From positions 1,984,001 to 2,048,000 of the forward strand of contig CP181261.1 of NCBI GenBank assembly GCA_047833665.1: a stretch of 64,000 nucleotides of DNA. The letters run 5' to 3'. Below are positions 15,832 to 24,577 of the stretch, one piece after another. The DNA is from Caproicibacter sp047833665 (GTDB lineage: Bacteria; Bacillota; Clostridia; Oscillospirales; Acutalibacteraceae). Each line of letters starts with the position of its first letter. Within the stretch, counting starts at the first letter, position 1. A model generated the notes under the pieces. The model was not told the DNA's origin and did no database searches. It worked only from the letters and a program-made list of their open reading frames with translations. Position numbers and translations under genes: made by a program.

Positions 15832-16190
15832 CTCTATGTCATTAGTCGAGATAACCCAAAACGGAAAACCGCGTGAAGCAGCGCTAAGCTGCTCCATTTT
15901 TTTGGTAAAACATTGGATATATTATGAAGATACAATTACGGAAACGGCGAAAATGGCGGTAATCGACAAATTTGGAAACTCCGCTGTTTTGTGTGTCCAT
16001 AATCTAAGTGAAATAGCATTTTCTGTGCTGATTTATTTCCAGAAAATTTAAGTGCTTTCTAAAACACATAAGAACTTCAGGTAATTGCTGCAATTCTCCA
16101 TAGTTGATACCATCAAAAAGCCGATTTTACAATTCCCTTTTTTAATCGAAGCCATGTTTCGGTAGAATAAAAACAGAGCATATTGATGGA
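15832..16190. repeat. Dispersed intergenic repeat, copy B
   Basis: This is a longer relative of the repeat at 10986-11192, here between the convergent genes prfB and leuB. Shared blocks keep the same order: CTCTATGTCA at the left, CTCCATAGTTGATACCATCA in the right third, and TTCGGTAGAATAAAAACAGA at the right end. The middle (about 15900-16070) has no match in copy A. A 78-codon ORF crosses it but has no family resemblance. It is probably a decayed mobile element. Confidence 0.5.
15877..15903 (+). terminator. Terminator of prfB
   Basis: AGCAGC and GCTGCT pair around a 5-nt loop, followed by TCCATTTTTTT. It lies 55 bp behind the stop codon, inside the dispersed repeat. Confidence 0.65.
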
Positions 16191-16246
16191 CCTCCAAAAT
16201 GGTGTTGTGGTTATCCATTTGAAAGGCTTTTCATCGAATATGCTCT
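16176..16246 (-). terminator. Terminator of the leu operon (bidirectional)
   Basis: AGAGCATATT and AATATGCTCT pair as the ends of a long stem-loop, with GATG/CATC inside. T-runs follow on both strands (GTTTTTATT on the minus side, CTTTTTTACTTTTTT on the plus side). The left arm overlaps the edge of repeat copy B. Confidence 0.65.
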
Positions 16247-16289
16247 ACTTTTTTACTTTTTTCTTGAGGCACTATATGAGCCTTATATT

Positions 16290-17363
16290 CTAAACAGCCT
16301 CCGCAACAATCCGAGCCATTTGCGCACAGCCGACTGTAGACTGTCCGGGCATGGCAATATCCTTTGTCCGATAGCCTTTCGCCAATGCAGACTGCACGGC
16401 GGATTCCACTGCACGTGCTTCTTCTTCCATACCAAACGATATGCGCAGCATCATGGCGGCGGACAGAATCGTTGCCAGCGGATTTGCAGCATCCTGCCCT
16501 GCGATGTCCGGTGCGGAACCGTGGATTGGCTCATACAGTCCGCGAGTTCCGTCGCCCAAAGAAGCGGACGGCAGCATACCAATGGAACCTGCAGCCATGC
16601 TTGCCTCATCGGAAAGGATATCTCCAAACATATTTTCCGTCACAATCACGTCAAACTGACCGGGGTCTGAAACCAACTGCATAGCTGCACTGTCCACAAG
16701 CTGGTCGCGGTACTCCACTTGCGGAAACTGTTTGCTCAGCCGATGCATGACACTCCGCCACAAGCGAGATGTATCCAGTACATTAGCCTTGTCCACACTA
16801 ACCAGTTTTTTGCGCCGGCTCATCGCCAATTTAAAAGCAATTCGGCCAATACGTTCAATTTCTTCTTCGCTGTATTCCATGCGGTCGAATGCCATCTTCT
16901 TACCATTTTCCTTTGTCACTGTTTGACGCTCGCCAAAATAAATACCGCCGGTCAGCTCGCGTACCAGCATCAGGTCAATTCCATCCCGGACGCGTTCCTC
17001 CTTCAGCGGACAAGCCGCCGACAGTTCCTTGTAGAGATAGGCAGGACGCAGATTCGCATACAGTCCCAGTGCACTGCGGATTCCCAACAGCCCGCGCTCC
17101 GGGCGTTTTTCCACGGGTACCGCGTCCCATTTCGGTCCTCCGACCGCACCGAGTAAAACCGCATCAGCCTTTTTGCAAGCATCGATGGTTTTTTCCGTCA
17201 GCGGTTCTCCGCATGCGTCTATGGAAGCACCACCGATAAGTTCAGACTGGAAATGAAACCGATGGCCGAATTTTTTCTCCACCTGTTTTAATACCGTAAC
17301 AGCACCATCTACAATTTCCGGGCCGATTCCGTCTCCTTTCAGCAAAACAATGGTCTTTTCCAT
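16290..17363 (-). CDS. leuB: 3-isopropylmalate dehydrogenase
   Basis: A 357-residue NAD-dependent decarboxylating dehydrogenase. Family markers are LLKGDGIGPEIVDGAV at the N-terminus, LRPAYLYKEL, VRELTGGIYFGE, and VTENMFGDILSDEASMAAGS carrying the metal-binding aspartates. It oxidises 3-isopropylmalate in leucine synthesis. The ATG at 17363 has GGAGGTG six bases upstream; an in-frame GTG five codons earlier is less likely. It is the last gene of leuA-C-D-B. Confidence 0.96.
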   Translation of the reverse strand: MEKTIVLLKGDGIGPEIVDGAVTVLKQVEKKFGHRFHFQSELIGGASIDACGEPLTEKTIDACKKADAVLLGAVGGPKWDAVPVEKRPERGLLGIRSALGLYANLRPAYLYKELSAACPLKEERVRDGIDLMLVRELTGGIYFGERQTVTKENGKKMAFDRMEYSEEEIERIGRIAFKLAMSRRKKLVSVDKANVLDTSRLWRSVMHRLSKQFPQVEYRDQLVDSAAMQLVSDPGQFDVIVTENMFGDILSDEASMAAGSIGMLPSASLGDGTRGLYEPIHGSAPDIAGQDAANPLATILSAAMMLRISFGMEEEARAVESAVQSALAKGYRTKDIAMPGQSTVGCAQMARIVAEAV

Positions 17364-17386
17364 GTTTTTCACCTCCACACATTCAT

Positions 17387-17878
17387 TTAGCGTTTGCTTA
17401 ATGAGTTCAAAAGTCCATTGGCATTAATGATTTCGCGGATAAATTCCGGAAACGGTTCCGCTTGATATGTTTCACCCTTGGTTTTGTTCGTAATGGTACC
17501 GCTGTCAAAGTCAATGGAAACCTCATCGCCCTGCCGGATGTTTTCGGCGGCCTGCGGACATTCGAGAATTGCCAATCCAATATTAATCGCATTGCGGTAA
17601 AAAATGCGTGCAAAGCTTTTGGCAATCACGCAGGATACCCCGCACGATTTAATGGCAAGCGGAGCATGTTCACGGGAAGAGCCGCACCCGAAGTTGCTGC
17701 CGCCTACAATGATATCTCCCGGATGCACCTTTTGGGAGAAAGATGCGTCAATATCCTCCATACAGTGCGCGGCCAGATGTTCCGGTTCGGCACTGTTTAA
17801 ATATCGGGCAGGAATAATGACATCCGTATCGATATTATCACCAAATACAAAAACCTTACCGTTTGCCTGCATAATCAT
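17387..17878 (-). CDS. leuD: 3-isopropylmalate dehydratase small subunit
   Basis: A 163-residue protein with the LeuD swivelling domain: KVFVFGDNIDTDVIIPARYL, then GGSNFGCGSSREHAPLAIKS (substrate specificity loop) and SFARIFYRNAINIGL. Together with LeuC it isomerises 2- to 3-isopropylmalate. Its ATG overlaps the leuC stop as ATGA; a second ATG two codons on is also possible. AGAGGAGGAAG is the ribosome site. A longer upstream frame lies wholly inside leuC and was not used. Confidence 0.95.
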   Translation of the reverse strand: MIMQANGKVFVFGDNIDTDVIIPARYLNSAEPEHLAAHCMEDIDASFSQKVHPGDIIVGGSNFGCGSSREHAPLAIKSCGVSCVIAKSFARIFYRNAINIGLAILECPQAAENIRQGDEVSIDFDSGTITNKTKGETYQAEPFPEFIREIINANGLLNSLSKR

Positions 17879-19149
17879 TCTTCCTCCTCTGCAATTTCTT
17901 CCGGCGATGCAATTCTGCCCAAAACAGCGGAAGCTGCCGCAACAGCCGGTCCTGCAAGATAAACTTCTGAAGTTGGGTCTCCCATGCGCCCCACAAAATT
18001 CCGATTCGTTGTAGCCACTGTGCGCTCGCCTGCCGCCATAATGCCCATGTGTCCGCCAAGGCACGGCCCGCAAGTCGGTGTGGAAACGGCGCATCCCGCC
18101 TCAATAAATGTGTCGAGATACCCTAAGCGCATCGCTTCGCGGTAGATTTGCTGCGTTGCGGGAATGACAATGACACGAACGTTGTCGGCAACCTTTTTCC
18201 CCTTCATCAGTTTTGCCGCGGTTGCCAAATCGCTGAGTCTGCCGTTAGTGCAGGAGCCAATTACAACCTGATCAATTTTAATTTTCTTTAACTGATCGGC
18301 CGGCTTTGTGTTGGAAGGCAAGTGCGGACATGCAACAACAGGGCGGATTTCGGAAAGATTGATTTCCACTGTTTCATCATATTCCGCATCTTCATCCGGC
18401 TCATAGATTTGATACTCCCTGTTCACGCGGCCTTTCATATAAGCAATCGCGGTTTCATCCACGGGGAAGATACCATTTTTTGCGCCGGCTTCAATCGCCA
18501 TATTAGCAATGGTGAAGCGGTCATCCATTGACAGGGCCGCAATGCCGTCCCCTGTAAATTCCAAAGATTTATACCGCGCTCCGTCCACACCGATTTTTCC
18601 GATTAGCGTCAGTACCACATCTTTTCCGCCGACCCATTTGCGTGGTTTTCCTGTCAAATGAACGCGAATGGCGGAAGGCACTTTGAACCAACATTCACCC
18701 GTTGCCATACCGGCGGCCATATCTGTGGAACCCACTCCGGTGGAAAAAGCGCCGAGCGCGCCGTAGGTACAAGTATGGGAATCGGCACCGATCACCGCTT
18801 CTCCCGCGGCAACTAACCCCTGTTCCGGGAGCAAAGCATGCTCAATGCCCATGTTTCCCACATCATAGAAATGCGTGATACCATTGTTTTTTGCAAACTC
18901 GCGGCACTGTTTGCACTGCTCCGCAGCTTTGATATCTTTATTCGGTGCAAAATGGTCCAGCACAATCGCAATCTTATCCCGATTGAACACACTGCTGAGT
19001 CCATGGCTGTAAAATTCATGGATGGCGACCGGAGTTGTAATGTCATTTCCAAGCACTAAATCCACTTTTGCGCGGATTAATTGGCCTGCCCTCACTTCCG
19101 GCAAGCCGGCATGTGCCGCCAGAATTTTTTGCGTCATTGTCATTGCCAT
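17875..19149 (-). CDS. leuC: 3-isopropylmalate dehydratase large subunit
   Basis: A 424-residue aconitase-family subunit of the shorter (archaeal/clostridial) LeuC type. Markers are DHFAPNKDIKAAEQCKQC, GADSHTCTYGALGAFSTGVG, VIGSCTNGRLSDLATAAKLM and TPTCGPCLGGHMGIMAAGER. The three cluster-binding cysteines (in GSCTN and CGPC) are present. The start has AAGGAGG eight bases upstream. It is coupled to leuD by an ATGA overlap and lies 13 bp behind leuA. Confidence 0.96.
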   Translation of the reverse strand: MAMTMTQKILAAHAGLPEVRAGQLIRAKVDLVLGNDITTPVAIHEFYSHGLSSVFNRDKIAIVLDHFAPNKDIKAAEQCKQCREFAKNNGITHFYDVGNMGIEHALLPEQGLVAAGEAVIGADSHTCTYGALGAFSTGVGSTDMAAGMATGECWFKVPSAIRVHLTGKPRKWVGGKDVVLTLIGKIGVDGARYKSLEFTGDGIAALSMDDRFTIANMAIEAGAKNGIFPVDETAIAYMKGRVNREYQIYEPDEDAEYDETVEINLSEIRPVVACPHLPSNTKPADQLKKIKIDQVVIGSCTNGRLSDLATAAKLMKGKKVADNVRVIVIPATQQIYREAMRLGYLDTFIEAGCAVSTPTCGPCLGGHMGIMAAGERTVATTNRNFVGRMGDPTSEVYLAGPAVAAASAVLGRIASPEEIAEEEE

Positions 19150-19162
19150 ATTGCGTTCCTCC

Positions 19163-20701
19163 TTAATCCTTTCTCATTGCCATATGGTTTAATGCGTTCA
19201 CATAAGCCTGAAGGCTTGCGCCGATAATATCCACATTGAGTCCTCGGCCGCTGACGATGGTACCATTTGAATTTTTCAGCCGGACAACAACCTCACCGAG
19301 TGCATCCTCGCCCTCCGTGACAGCCTGAATGGAGAAATTCTCCAATGTGTAGCCCTTTGCCGTCACCGATTCAATTGCAGAAAGTGCGGCATTAACCGGG
19401 CCTGAACCGACGCCGTTTCCTTCCAAAACTTTTTTCTTTCCTTCTTCCTTCACGCCAAGCTTTACCATTGCGGAAGCAGAATTCACAGAACTTGTATTAA
19501 CCACATAGGATTCCAATGTGTAAATCTCTTCAATCTCCTGTTTCATCGAACCGGAGAGCAGTGCTTCCAAATCGGCATCTGTCACCTTCTTTTTCAAATC
19601 CGCCAACTTCTTAAATGCGGTGAAAGCATCCTGCAGCTCCTGCGGAGACAGGTTATATCCGAGTGATTTCAATTTTTCCTCAAACGCATGGCGGCCGGAA
19701 TGTTTTCCAAGAACCATCGTGTTGTGTGAAATTCCCACACTTTCCGGTGTCATGATTTCATATGTAAGGCGGTCGTTGAGCACACCGTGCTGATGGATAC
19801 CCGCCTCATGGGCAAAAGCATTTGCGCCAACAATTGCTTTGGTCGGTCCAATCGGCACACCGGTGATAGCGGAAAGTTTTCTGCAGGTTTTGTAAATCTT
19901 TGTGGTATTCACACCTGTTTCCGCACAATAATATGATTTCCTTGTCCGCAGCGCCATAACGATTTCCTCTAAAGAAGCGTTTCCTGCACGCTCCCCGATT
20001 CCGTTTATAGTGCACTCTACCTGATTGGCACCGGCCCGTACGGCAGCAAGTGAATTTGCTACTGCCATTCCAAGGTCATCGTGGCAGTGGACGGAAATTT
20101 CTACGTTTTCAATGCCTTTGACGTTTGCCTTCAAATACGTAATCAAATCAAACATTTCCTGCGGTGTTACATAGCCGACCGTATCCGGCACATTGATGAC
20201 ATTCGCTCCGTTTGCAATCGCCGTCTCATATACTTTGGCAAGAAATTCCCAATCCGTTCTGCTCGCATCTTCTGCGGAAAACTCTATGTCCCCCACCAGA
20301 CTTTTCGCGTAACGAACCATCTCCCCTGTTTGACGGAGCATTTCTTCCCTTGTCATGTGCAGCTTATGCTGCAGATGGATGTCCGAACTTGCAAGGAATA
20401 CATGGATGCGCGGTTTTTTAGCCTCTTTCACTGCGTCATAGGCAGTATCAATATCGGATTTAATGGCGCGCGCCAAACTTGCCACCGTCGTTTTCTGCAA
20501 AACCGCCGAAATCTGCTTTACGGATTCAAAATCTTCCGGAGAAGATACTGCAAAACCTGCCTCGATTACATCGACGCCCAACTCTTCCAGCTGAGCCGCC
20601 ATTTCCAGCTTTTCCCCCAGATTCATACTGCACCCGGGGCTTTGCTCACCGTCACGCAGAGTTGTGTCAAAAATTTGGATTCTTCTCATTGACTCCGACA
20701 T
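19163..20701 (-). CDS. leuA: 2-isopropylmalate synthase
   Basis: A 512-residue enzyme for the first committed step of leucine synthesis (acetyl-CoA plus 2-oxoisovalerate). The catalytic barrel opens with RRIQIFDTTLRDGEQSPGCS. HCHDDLGMAVANSLAAVRAG and NAFAHEAGIHQHGVL carry metal and active-site residues. The C-terminal LeuA regulatory domain is present from about residue 390, so leucine feedback is expected. I use the ATG behind GGAGGT rather than an extension of 47 codons that runs into the T-box leader. It is the first gene of the operon. Confidence 0.96.
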   Translation of the reverse strand: MSESMRRIQIFDTTLRDGEQSPGCSMNLGEKLEMAAQLEELGVDVIEAGFAVSSPEDFESVKQISAVLQKTTVASLARAIKSDIDTAYDAVKEAKKPRIHVFLASSDIHLQHKLHMTREEMLRQTGEMVRYAKSLVGDIEFSAEDASRTDWEFLAKVYETAIANGANVINVPDTVGYVTPQEMFDLITYLKANVKGIENVEISVHCHDDLGMAVANSLAAVRAGANQVECTINGIGERAGNASLEEIVMALRTRKSYYCAETGVNTTKIYKTCRKLSAITGVPIGPTKAIVGANAFAHEAGIHQHGVLNDRLTYEIMTPESVGISHNTMVLGKHSGRHAFEEKLKSLGYNLSPQELQDAFTAFKKLADLKKKVTDADLEALLSGSMKQEIEEIYTLESYVVNTSSVNSASAMVKLGVKEEGKKKVLEGNGVGSGPVNAALSAIESVTAKGYTLENFSIQAVTEGEDALGEVVVRLKNSNGTIVSGRGLNVDIIGASLQAYVNALNHMAMRKD

Positions 20702-20765
20702 ACAATTACCTCCATCCAATTTATTTGATTGCATCACGATTTGCAGAAATTGGGGAAAATAAAAA

Positions 20766-21039
20766 CACCGCCGTCTCGTAAAGAGACGACGGTGAAAACC
20801 TGTCGCGGTACCACTCTTTCTTGGCATTTTTAAAATGCCCACTCAGCCTGCATCTAACAATGCAGCTCTCCTGTAACGGGGAGAAACCGTTCCGTTCTAC
20901 TAGGTGTTAAAACCTTTCGGCGGACTGCTCTAAGGCGAGTTATACATTTGCCCGGTACCGTTTCGCAGCAAACAACGGCTCTCTGAGACTCGGTTACAAA
21001 TGCTTTTATCCCTTTTCAACGCATTTCGTGATTCAATTT
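20766..21039 (-). promoter_or_regulatory. T-box leader, Leu (specifier CTC)
   Basis: On the minus strand the T-box sequence GAGTGGTACCGCGACAGG (around 20803-20817) is followed by a terminator CACCGTCGTCTC/GAGACGGCGGTG and TTTTTATTTT. Stem I lies upstream with a GAGCCG element. A CTC codon sits at 20937-20939, followed by six bases and GAG. The same codon-N6-GAG spacing is seen in the other two T-boxes of this window. Uncharged tRNA-Leu(GAG) would favour read-through into leuACDB. Confidence 0.92.
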
Positions 21040-21045
21040 ACAGGT

Positions 21046-21074
21046 ATTGTAGCGTAGAAATGACCTCATGTCAA
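21046..21074 (-). promoter_or_regulatory. Sigma-A promoter of leuACDB
   Basis: TTGACA at 21069-21074 and TACAAT at 21046-21051, minus strand, 17-bp spacer. Transcription would start near 21039, at the foot of T-box stem I. Confidence 0.85.
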
Positions 21075-21114
21075 GTCTTTTTATTAATTTTTTTAATTCT
21101 ATGGGCGTAAATAT

Positions 21115-21930
21115 TTAAAGATCATTTCCATCTTCAATACTGATCTCATTAAAACGATCTGTCAAATCGCGGAGACTTAAAGCTTCTTTTTCTCCATCGC
21201 TTGCATCCAATACCGCCCTGCCGCGGTGCATCATGAGCAGACGGTCGCCGTATGCCAATGCAAAGCGGAGATTATGAGTTACCATAAGCGTCGTTAAATG
21301 TTGCTCCAGCACAAGACGCCGCGTCAATTCCATTACATTTTCGCTGGAAGCCGGGTCAAGTGCCGCTGTATGTTCATCTAAAATTAACAGATCAATCGGT
21401 GTCATCGTGCAGATTAGCAGCGACAGGGCCTGCCGCTGTCCGCCTGAAAGATTCGCAACGGGCAGATCCAGTTTATCTTCAAGGCCCAGTTTTAAAAGCT
21501 CAAGCTTAGAACGGTATTCATCAATCTTCTTACGGCTGACCCCGCTGGACAAACCAAAGCGTTTGCCCTTGTGGTCGGCGAGTGACATGTTTTCCAAGAT
21601 GGTCAATTGCGGACAAGTACCAAGGGATGGATCCTGAAACACGCGGCCAATGCGGCGGGAACGGACAAATTCCGGCTGTTTTGTAATATTTTCGCCCCCA
21701 AGTACAATTTCTCCCGCATCCGGTGTTTCGCTGCCGCAAAGCAGATTTAACAGAGTCGTCTTCCCTGAGCCGTTGCTGCCGATGATGCAGATAAATTGTC
21801 CGCGGTTAACAGACAGGCTAAAATCTTCAAATAACTTCAATTCGCTTACCGAACCGCTGTTGAATGTTTTATAGATATGTCGCAGTTCCAAAAGGGGTGC
21901 ACCAGTTTCAGACCTGTGTCCGATTGACAT
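21115..21930 (-). CDS. trpZ: ABC transporter ATP-binding protein, TrpZ-like
   Basis: A 271-residue ABC ATPase. Walker A is GSNGSGKTT, the signature is LSGGQRQALSLLICTMTPID and Walker B is LLILDEHTAALDP. The H in DEH(T) replaces the more common P, as usual for this importer family. The start overlaps the permease stop and has AAGGGGG upstream; an earlier in-frame start would lie deeper in the permease gene. It energises the importer below, which a Trp T-box controls. Confidence 0.85.
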   Translation of the reverse strand: MSIGHRSETGAPLLELRHIYKTFNSGSVSELKLFEDFSLSVNRGQFICIIGSNGSGKTTLLNLLCGSETPDAGEIVLGGENITKQPEFVRSRRIGRVFQDPSLGTCPQLTILENMSLADHKGKRFGLSSGVSRKKIDEYRSKLELLKLGLEDKLDLPVANLSGGQRQALSLLICTMTPIDLLILDEHTAALDPASSENVMELTRRLVLEQHLTTLMVTHNLRFALAYGDRLLMMHRGRAVLDASDGEKEALSLRDLTDRFNEISIEDGNDL

Positions 21931-22822
21931 ATTTTTTCCCCCTTCCCATAGGAGCTGCTTTATACACCACCAGCACAATGGTCAGCAATACCGCCATTAA
22001 AAGTTTCATATAGTTAGTCGGCAGACCCATCTGCAATGCGCCCACAAGCACTCCACGGTACAAAATGGCACCGAAAGCTACCGCTGTTGTGGGCCGCAAA
22101 AATTTAATCCCGGCAAAAATATTAACCCCTACAATGACGGCCGCAAGCCCCAGCACAATCATACCGGTGCCGCTGTAAATATCGGCAGATTCCTCTCTTT
22201 GGCACAGAATACAACCGGAAAGCGATGCCAAACCGTTGCCGAGCATCAGCCCAAGGATTTTCATGTTTCCCGGGTCCTTCCCCAAAGCTACAACATAGCG
22301 CGGATTATTCCCGGCGGCGCGCAGCAACAGACCGGATTTTGTCTTTAAATACAGGTCAAGCAGTACTTTAACAATCATGCAGGAAACAAACGCCACTACA
22401 AGCGCACGCAAACTGTTGTGCGAATCCGGAATCAGTGCCGCAAGGCCGGATGTGTAGATAGTCGGCTGATTATAAAACGGTACAACCGCACTTCCCGAAG
22501 TAACTGCCAAATTGGCGCTCCACAAAGCCGTCATCACTAAAATTCCGGACAGCAAATCTGTAATGTGCAGCTTTACATGCAGCAGTCCGGTAACCGCACC
22601 GGCGGCCGCACCGGCGACAAATGCTGCCAAACATGCCAGCCACGGATTGATTCCGGAGGCAATCATCACACCGGCTACACAGGACCCAAGTGGAAATGTT
22701 CCCTCCACCGTCAGGTCAGGAAAATTCAGCACCTGATACGTAATATAAATTCCAAGGGCCATGATGCCGTAAACAAAGCCCTCCTGGAGCACTCCGATGA
22801 GAAGTCCCAGAAAAACATCCAT
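21908..22822 (-). CDS. trpY: ABC transporter permease, TrpY-like
   Basis: A 304-residue permease of the BPD_transp_2 family with about nine hydrophobic segments. The opening GLLIGVLQEGFVYGIMALGI and YQVLNFPDLTVEGTFPLGS are typical of permeases paired with DUF534-type binding proteins. GGAGGCG precedes the ATG. It lies between the binding-protein gene (48 bp upstream) and the overlapping ATPase gene. Tryptophan is the inferred substrate, from the leader. Confidence 0.85.
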   Translation of the reverse strand: MDVFLGLLIGVLQEGFVYGIMALGIYITYQVLNFPDLTVEGTFPLGSCVAGVMIASGINPWLACLAAFVAGAAAGAVTGLLHVKLHITDLLSGILVMTALWSANLAVTSGSAVVPFYNQPTIYTSGLAALIPDSHNSLRALVVAFVSCMIVKVLLDLYLKTKSGLLLRAAGNNPRYVVALGKDPGNMKILGLMLGNGLASLSGCILCQREESADIYSGTGMIVLGLAAVIVGVNIFAGIKFLRPTTAVAFGAILYRGVLVGALQMGLPTNYMKLLMAVLLTIVLVVYKAAPMGRGKKYVNRTQV

Positions 22823-22855
22823 ATGATTCGCCTCCGATTTCCGTTTCCCAGCTAA

Positions 22856-22885
22856 TTATTCAGCCACATTTTATTCAGCCACATT
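22856..22885. repeat. 15-bp exact tandem duplication over the trpX stop codon
   Basis: On the coding strand AATGTGGCTGAATAA occurs twice in a row. The first copy encodes the last residues Asn-Val-Ala-Glu and the stop; the second is untranslated. It is a recent slippage-type duplication with no effect on the protein. Confidence 0.8.
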
Positions 22886-23935
22886 TTCGGCCGATGCATA
22901 CTCTTCCGGAAGAGAAAGTCCCAGCTGTTCCATCACCTTTTTATTATAAACAGGTTTACCATCCTGTACTACGTAAACCGGTGTGGAAGCCGGATCGGCT
23001 GTCCCGTCCAAAATTTTTGCGGCCATCTTTCCGGTTTCTTCTCCCAAAGCCACAAAATCGATGCTGACAGACGCTAAGCAACCGTCTTTAACCTGCTCCA
23101 CCTCGGAACCAAAAATCGGGATATTTGCTTCATTAGCCGCCTGCAGAAGCCCCGGCAAATGATTGACCACATTGTTATCGGTAAAATTATTGATGCAGTC
23201 AACGCCCTTTGCAATCAGCGTTTTAACAGCCGGTTCCACATCGGAAGAACCTGTCACGCCGATCTCAACCACTTCAAACCCGTATTTTGGCGCAAGGCTT
23301 TGGAATTTTTCTAAGCTGGATGTGGAATTCGGTTCACTGGTTGTGTGCAGAATTCCTATTTTCTTTGCATCCGGCAAAAATGCACGAATCAGCTTGATTT
23401 GGCTTTCAAGCGGCAAAACATCCGCAGAACCGGTACAATTGACACCCGGCTCTTCTAACGACTTGACAATCCCTGCCGCAACAGGATCGCTGACGGCTGT
23501 AAAAACAGTTGGAATGTCCGTCGATTTTGCCGCGCCATACAAAGCCATAGCGGCAGGGGTAGCGATTCCCATTACAAGGTCATATTTCTTTTCGACCATC
23601 GTTTTGGCCATTGTTTTCGCATTGTTGGCATCAGCCTGAGAATTTAGCAATTGGACTGTTAGATTTTCTCCTTCTACATATCCGGATTCTTCTAATCCCT
23701 TAATAAACCCGGTATAGCAATTATCTAAAGAAGGATTGACAGCATACTGCAAAACTCCGATGGTCTTCGCTGCTTTTTCAGTCGTTTTTTCACTGGAATC
23801 CGCTGAATTAACCGATGCTGCATCGGAATTAGCAGACGCAGAAGACGCAGAATTCGCAGATGAGCAAGCACCAAGCACACCGGAAACAAGTACGGCAAGA
23901 GCCGCCGCCGCAAATTTTTTGCCGATATGTTTCAT
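22871..23935 (-). CDS. trpX: ABC transporter substrate-binding lipoprotein, TrpX-like
   Basis: A 354-residue lipoprotein. The signal peptide ends with a lipobox VSGVLGAC, followed by a Ser/Ala/Asn-rich linker. The DUF534 (ABC_sub_bind) fold is marked by IGVLQYAVNPSLDNCYTGFI, GIATPAAMALYGAAKSTDIP and KKIGILHTTSEPNS. Such proteins serve as the TrpX component of T-box-controlled TrpXYZ importers. Here the preceding T-box reads TGG, which supports tryptophan. GGAGG lies nine bases before the ATG. Confidence 0.87.
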   Translation of the reverse strand: MKHIGKKFAAAALAVLVSGVLGACSSANSASSASANSDAASVNSADSSEKTTEKAAKTIGVLQYAVNPSLDNCYTGFIKGLEESGYVEGENLTVQLLNSQADANNAKTMAKTMVEKKYDLVMGIATPAAMALYGAAKSTDIPTVFTAVSDPVAAGIVKSLEEPGVNCTGSADVLPLESQIKLIRAFLPDAKKIGILHTTSEPNSTSSLEKFQSLAPKYGFEVVEIGVTGSSDVEPAVKTLIAKGVDCINNFTDNNVVNHLPGLLQAANEANIPIFGSEVEQVKDGCLASVSIDFVALGEETGKMAAKILDGTADPASTPVYVVQDGKPVYNKKVMEQLGLSLPEEYASAENVAE

Positions 23936-24086
23936 CGTAAGAAACCTCCTAAGCCAAATATGTATGATAGAAACACGAACTCAAACTCAGTTTTCGCCAC
24001 CAACCTTCCGGCACGAAAACCACCCCCGTTCATTTTTCTCTTGCATAATCGGACAAATTTCCGAGAGATTTTCGGCAAGTAGCACC

Positions 24087-24375
24087 AAAAAAGCTCTTGC
24101 CCCTGCAATCACAGGGACAAGAGCCTAAACTCCTGCGGTACCACCCACGTTGACGAAAATCGCCCACTCATTCCATGCACTGCCATGCATGCTTCCTTGA
24201 TAACGGGTGAAGTTCCCGTCGGAAACTACTAAGCACAACTGCCTTTCATTCCGCCCTCATAAGCCCATTCCTCCGGAACACTTTCGCCGCAATTTCACCG
24301 CCTGCGGCTCTCTTTTGAAAATGCAACCCCGGAGTACTACTCTTACTCATCGGTTTTATCGATTATGGTGATGTT
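24087..24375 (-). promoter_or_regulatory. T-box leader, Trp (specifier TGG)
   Basis: The minus strand reads GTGGGTGGTACCGCAGGAG (the T-box, around 24132-24150). It then has a terminator GCTCTTGTCCCTG/CAGGGGCAAGAGC followed by TTTTTT. In stem I, GAGCCG is followed about 36 bases later by ATGGGCTTATGAG. TGG at 24265-24267 stands exactly six bases before GAG, as in the Leu and Thr T-boxes here. It is expected to induce trpXYZ when tRNA-Trp is uncharged. Confidence 0.92.
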
Positions 24376-24381
24376 GATAGT

Positions 24382-24410
24382 ATTATATGCCGCGTTCAAT
24401 GATTTGTCAA
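24382..24410 (-). promoter_or_regulatory. Sigma-A promoter of trpXYZ-like operon
   Basis: TTGACA at 24405-24410 and TATAAT at 24382-24387, minus strand, 17-bp spacer. Both hexamers match the consensus exactly. Confidence 0.88.
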
Positions 24411-24577
24411 TACATCCCTGTTTCTTTTTAGAGAAGATAACCGTTATCGGCCAACACTCTCCTTTTAACGCATATACGGCAAATACGCAAAAGAAAAATG
24501 TTAAAATATGGATGTTTTAGTTCATACTATGTTATAATCATTTAAGATAAAACACAGGGAAAACGGAGGGAATTGAA

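Noticed and set aside
15818..16051. 78-codon ORF that starts in the prfB stop as ATGA
   Set aside because: It crosses the prfB terminator and the dispersed repeat, has no ribosome site of its own and no family likeness.
17879..18094. Longer LeuD start inside leuC
   Set aside because: The extra residues lie fully within leuC in another frame and do not match the LeuD family.
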